33,485 nucleotides of DNA from Clavulina sp. PMI_390 (lineage: Eukaryota; Basidiomycota; Agaricomycetes; Cantharellales; Hydnaceae), in NCBI GenBank assembly GCA_015039315.1, contig WIDE01000054.1:1-33485 (forward strand), read 5' to 3'. This document shows positions 33,013 through 33,485 of the stretch, piece after piece (position 1 is the first letter of the stretch; every line of letters starts with the position of its first letter). The translations under genes and the position numbers were made by a program. The notes beneath the pieces were generated by a model that was not told where the DNA came from, did not search any database, and was given only the letters and a program-made list of their open reading frames with translations.

Positions 33013-33312
33013 GTGGAAAATGGTTCCGTATTAGTAAGCTTCAAGTTAGAGCGGCGCCTGAGGAGCCAAGCCCCTCAAAAATACTCCCGTATTCTAGAGG
33101 GAGTCGCCGAGCTCGAGGGCCCGAGCGCTCTGGCCATCATCAGCTATTGGGATAGAGAAACGCGGCAAATGAGACTGGTCAACACTGGCCACATGTTCTC
33201 ATCTGAGGTGGCAGTATTTGTGAGGACGAGTTCAAGTCAATCTGTGCGTTTCTCAACAGGTATCATCCGTGTGTTGCTGTCGACCTCAACCCGGGGCACG
33301 ATCGCAAGCTAG
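33013..33312 (+). pseudogene. possible PP2C-like phosphatase fragment
   Basis: A 99-residue open frame. Its middle part, LEGPSALAIISYWDRETRQM followed by RLVNTG, resembles the PP2C stretch where a Ser/Gly-rich strand leads to a Tyr-Asp turn, a threonine, a hydrophobic strand and then T-G-D-S-R-A. Here the metal-binding Asp of GDSR is replaced (TGHMFSSE), so the piece would be inactive at that site. Another frame stays open from about 33,245 to the window end. It could be joined by a splice or reflect frame damage. The resemblance is limited and the right side is cut by the window edge, so this could also be a chance open frame. Confidence 0.25.
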
Positions 33313-33485
33313 CTTCCAGAAAAGGTAATCCAACACAAGTTCAACGCAAGCAGAGCGTGAAAAATGTTCAGCTCATAGAGACTGTGCTGGGTAATCGCGG
33401 AGACAATGAGAGCCATAGCTGTGAGCGCGGACATCTTTGCTGCCTAGGCGTTAATGATACAAAGATTGATATTCGCCGAGATTGG

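Overview
The window is nuclear DNA of a filamentous fungus, most likely an Agaricomycete (Basidiomycota). The genes are dense and cut by many short introns, mostly 50-150 nt with GT-AG ends and CTNAC-like branch sites. The proteins are typical of higher fungi: a Zn2Cys6 regulator, TRAPPII Trs65, a Skt5-like SEL1 protein and a ferric reductase. The genus cannot be fixed from the sequence alone. No mobile element, CRISPR array, rRNA or convincing tRNA was seen. Most coding regions are multi-exon, so I threaded splice sites by eye, using reading-frame continuity and recalled family motifs. Seven gene models close in frame from start to stop.

Left part (1-11.1 kb) is housekeeping and alternates between divergent and convergent pairs. 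It holds the 3' end of an alpha/beta hydrolase (+), a probably mitochondrial asparaginyl-tRNA synthetase (-), exonuclease 1 (+), TRAPPII subunit Trs65 (-), RNase P/MRP subunit Rpp1/p30 (+), and a 240-residue protein of unknown function (-). Trs65 and RPP1 are head to head, with start codons only 53-62 bp apart.

Middle part (11.1-25.5 kb) looks more accessory. An Asp-nucleophile alpha/beta hydrolase (+) faces a large Zn2Cys6 transcription factor gene (-) with unusually long introns. A 3.2 kb intergenic region separates that regulator from a divergent ferric reductase (+). Whether the regulator controls either neighbour is inference only.

Right part (25.5-33.5 kb) carries a Skt5/Chs4-like SEL1-repeat protein with a C-terminal CaaX box (+), a dienelactone hydrolase family gene (-), a single-exon protein of unknown function with an internal tandem repeat (-), and at the edge a possible fragment of a PP2C-like phosphatase (+).

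The most unusual content is in gene structure. The dienelactone hydrolase gene packs 11 coding exons into 1.6 kb, including inferred 8-nt and 9-nt microexons and a GC-AG intron. Exonuclease 1 has a second GC-AG intron. The alpha/beta hydrolase gene starts with a 7-nt coding exon. The Skt5-like gene has a stop-free 75-nt intron that could be retained in frame. No wholly new multi-gene system was evident.
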